This document shows, in pieces, positions 6,584-7,912 of a stretch of DNA of 7,912 bases. Under the pieces are notes generated by a model, which was given only the letters and a program-made list of their open reading frames with translations, was not told the DNA's origin and ran no database searches. The translations under genes and the position numbers were made by a program. Source of the DNA: Acidobacteriota bacterium (GTDB lineage Bacteria > Acidobacteriota > Vicinamibacteria > Vicinamibacterales > UBA2999); NCBI GenBank assembly GCA_020851835.1, contig JADZBZ010000388.1, forward strand, positions 1-7,912, read 5' to 3'. The stretch's first letter is position 1. Each line of letters begins with the position of its first letter.

Positions 6584-6611
6584 GGAACCAAACCCGCCGG
6601 CCGGTGTCATA
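6584..6611 (+). promoter_or_regulatory. ECF-type promoter candidate GGAACC-N16-GTCATA upstream of the lipoprotein gene
   Basis: GGAACC (6584-6589) and GTCATA (6606-6611) are separated by 16 bases, the layout of promoters read by RpoE-like ECF sigma factors (GGAAC-type -35 and GTC-type -10). The element ends 13 bases before ATG 6625, so the leader would be very short. An overlapping alternative is a housekeeping -10, TACACT (6610-6615), with no good -35. The promoter lies just after the block encoding an ECF sigma factor, which makes regulation by that sigma an attractive inference. No equally good match is seen before the sigma gene itself. Confidence 0.35.
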
Positions 6612-6624
6612 CACTATCGACGCC

Positions 6625-7131
6625 ATGACCGTTCTCCCCGCCATTCGGCGCGCGTTCGTCCTGTCGATGACGATGGCCCTGGCGACGATAGTCGTCAGCG
6701 GCTGTCGCCCGTCGGTGGATCCGGTGGCCGTTCTCGAGCCCGTGGACGTGGTGACGGGCTGGTTCGACGCCGGAATCGTCGAGGGTAAGAACAAGCTGGT
6801 GCCCAGCCTGTCCCTCAAGCTGCGCAACAAGTCGGCAAGCCCGGTCCGCTCCATTCAGATCAACGCCGTCTTCCGCCGTGTGGGCGAGACGGAGATGTGG
6901 GGCGAGCATTTCGGCTGGGCGGTGGAGCGCGGCGGACTGCCGGCCGGCGAGACCACCAAGGAACTGGTGCTGCAGTCGGCTCTCGGCTACACGGGCGATC
7001 AGCCGCGCCTCCAGATGCTGCAGAACAGCCAGTTCATCGACGCCAAGGTCGAGGTGTTCCTCAAGCAGGGCTCGCAGGTGTGGGCCAAGCTGGCCGAATA
7101 TCCGATCCAGCGCCAGTTGCTCACGCGGTAG
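6625..7131 (+). CDS. Small predicted lipoprotein of unknown function
   Basis: The 168-residue product has a lipoprotein signal peptide: positively charged start (IRRA), a hydrophobic stretch and lipobox VVSGC, with Cys27 as the predicted lipidated residue. The mature part contains a probable beta-rich region (about 60-100, SLSLKLRNKSASPVRSIQIN then AVFRRVGETEMWG), resembling the immunoglobulin-like folds of small bacterial lipoproteins. It ends with IDAKVEVFLKQGSQVWAKLA. I recognise no named family. ATG 6625 is preferred over the in-frame GTG at 6604, because the latter would place the promoter-like element inside the gene and add seven residues before the signal peptide. No Shine-Dalgarno sequence precedes the ATG, which suits a very short leader. 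It starts 60 bases after the secreted-protein gene and could belong to the same regulon. Confidence 0.85.
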   Translation: MTVLPAIRRAFVLSMTMALATIVVSGCRPSVDPVAVLEPVDVVTGWFDAGIVEGKNKLVPSLSLKLRNKSASPVRSIQINAVFRRVGETEMWGEHFGWAVERGGLPAGETTKELVLQSALGYTGDQPRLQMLQNSQFIDAKVEVFLKQGSQVWAKLAEYPIQRQLLTR

Positions 7132-7163
7132 GCCGGCCCATCTCGGCTGCCCGGTAGAGGCTT

Positions 7164-7184
7164 GGGCGCGCGCCCGCGTATACT
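7164..7184 (+). promoter_or_regulatory. Promoter-like TATACT with adjoining 12-base palindrome before the permease gene
   Basis: TATACT (7179-7184) is a good -10 match only seven bases before ATG 7192. Transcription would then begin at or next to the start codon, giving a leaderless mRNA. No Shine-Dalgarno sequence is present, which agrees. The perfect palindrome GGGCGCGCGCCC (7164-7175) lies in the spacer just upstream, where a bound repressor would block the promoter. No clear -35 box is visible, and a GC palindrome can occur by chance in such DNA. Confidence 0.4.
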
Positions 7185-7191
7185 CCCGCGA

Positions 7192-7912
7192 ATGGCCTTC
7201 GTCCCGACCTCGCTCGAGCGTCGTCTCGGCCCGTACGACGCCGCCGCCATCATCGTCTCCAACGTGATCGGTGGAGGCATCCTCTTTACGCCGCCGCTGG
7301 TGGCGGCCATGGTGCCAGACCCGTGGTGGTTCCTCGGCACGTGGCTGGCCGGCGGCGCGCTCGCCTTCGCCGGGTCGATGGCCTATGCGGAGCTGGCGGC
7401 GCTCCGGCCCCGCGCCGGAGGCGAGTACGTCTACCTGCTGGCCGCCTACGGCCGCCTGCTGGCGTTTCTGACCGGGTGGACCTCGTTTGTGGCCGGCTTT
7501 GCCGGGGCAATTGCAGCCAGCGCGGTCGTGGTCGCGTTCTATCTGGGCCGCTTCGTGCCGTGGGCGTCGAGCGACACGGCCTATCTCGTCATCCCGATTC
7601 CCTTTGTACCGCTCACGGTCTCTCCGCAGACCATCACCGCCGTGGTTTCGATCTGGCTGATGTCGCTTGTGCACCTGCGGGGCGTGGGCCCCGGCCGCCT
7701 GGTCAGCAACGTCCTGGCCGCGCTGAAAGTGGCAGCGCTGCTCATCTTCATCGTGGCGGGATTCGCACTCGGGACCGGTTCGGTTGCCAACATCACGCCG
7801 TCGGCCGGGACGCTCGCGCCGACCAACTGGTTGTTCGCGCTCATTCCGGTCATGTTCACCTACTCGGGCTGGAACGCGGCGGCGTATGTCGCCGAGGAAA
7901 TCCGCGAACCCG
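7192..7912 (+). CDS. APC-family amino-acid permease, N-terminal part (cut by window edge)
   Basis: The reading frame is open from ATG 7192 to the window end (240 codons), so the C-terminal half is missing. It encodes an inner-membrane secondary transporter of the amino acid/polyamine/organocation superfamily, probably of the LAT/basic amino-acid type. The first membrane helix carries the unwound substrate-binding motif in IIVSNVIGGGILFTPP. It is followed by AYAELAALRPRAGGEYVYLL and YGRLLAFLTGWTSFVAG, typical of helices 2-3. Near the end, MFTYSGWNAAAYVAEEIREP is the conserved helix 6 segment and following loop. About six hydrophobic spans are present in the visible part; the family usually has twelve or more. 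Substrate cannot be told from this fragment. It follows the lipoprotein gene by 60 bases but appears to have its own promoter-like element. Confidence 0.94.
   Translation, partial: MAFVPTSLERRLGPYDAAAIIVSNVIGGGILFTPPLVAAMVPDPWWFLGTWLAGGALAFAGSMAYAELAALRPRAGGEYVYLLAAYGRLLAFLTGWTSFVAGFAGAIAASAVVVAFYLGRFVPWASSDTAYLVIPIPFVPLTVSPQTITAVVSIWLMSLVHLRGVGPGRLVSNVLAALKVAALLIFIVAGFALGTGSVANITPSAGTLAPTNWLFALIPVMFTYSGWNAAAYVAEEIREP

Noticed and set aside
5659..6591. A 310-codon minus-strand open frame opposite the secreted-protein gene
   Set aside because: It is His/Arg-rich without a domain, while the plus frame has a signal peptide and operon spacing.
6580..6598. GGCGG-N8-CCGCC stem after the secreted-protein gene as a terminator
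   Set aside because: The stem is five pairs, has no T-tract, and overlaps the better-supported promoter-like element.
6607..7674. A 355-codon minus-strand open frame spanning the lipoprotein and permease starts
   Set aside because: It runs across two convincing plus-strand genes, lipobox and APC motifs included, and has low-complexity Arg/Gly/His composition.

Overview
The window is GC-rich, densely coding bacterial chromosome with housekeeping and regulatory genes. No mobile elements, CRISPR arrays or RNA genes are visible. The mix (NtrB-like kinase, excisionase-type HTH fused to a receiver, ECF sigma factor with a zinc-finger anti-sigma factor, secreted proteins of unknown function) and the codon use suggest a soil-type Acidobacteriota, perhaps of the Vicinamibacteria. 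That placement is inferred from general resemblance and is not proven by a marker gene.

Minus-strand half (1-4120): four genes read right to left. First is a GTG-initiated regulator with an N-terminal helix-turn-helix and a C-terminal receiver domain (3521-4120). Next is a YheS/ABCF3-like ABC-F ATPase (1376-3340), followed by a soluble PAS-HisKA-HATPase sensor kinase (129-1247). Last is the first 37 codons of its probable partner response regulator (1-111), which runs off the window. Kinase and regulator are 17 bases apart and surely form an operon. The gaps of 180 and 128 bases before the ABC-F and kinase genes leave room for separate promoters. The gap upstream of the kinase holds a 21-bp dyad overlapping a sigma-54-like -24/-12 element, flanked by an imperfect direct repeat.

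Plus-strand half (4261-7912): the HTH-receiver gene is divergent from an ECF sigma factor gene (4273-4866). The sigma gene overlaps the anti-sigma gene (4863-5639) by ATGA. The anti-sigma factor has a His-Cys-Cys zinc motif, one membrane span and a long charged, probably coiled-coil, extracytoplasmic domain. A secreted protein of unknown family follows (5671-6564), then a small lipoprotein (6625-7131) preceded by a GGAACC-N16-GTCATA sequence resembling an ECF-type promoter. The last gene is the N-terminal part of an APC-family amino-acid permease (7192 to the window end).

The best candidate for an undescribed system is the block sigma / anti-sigma / secreted protein / lipoprotein, with the divergent HTH-receiver protein as a possible co-regulator. 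It looks like an envelope-sensing circuit whose signal and outputs cannot be named from sequence alone.
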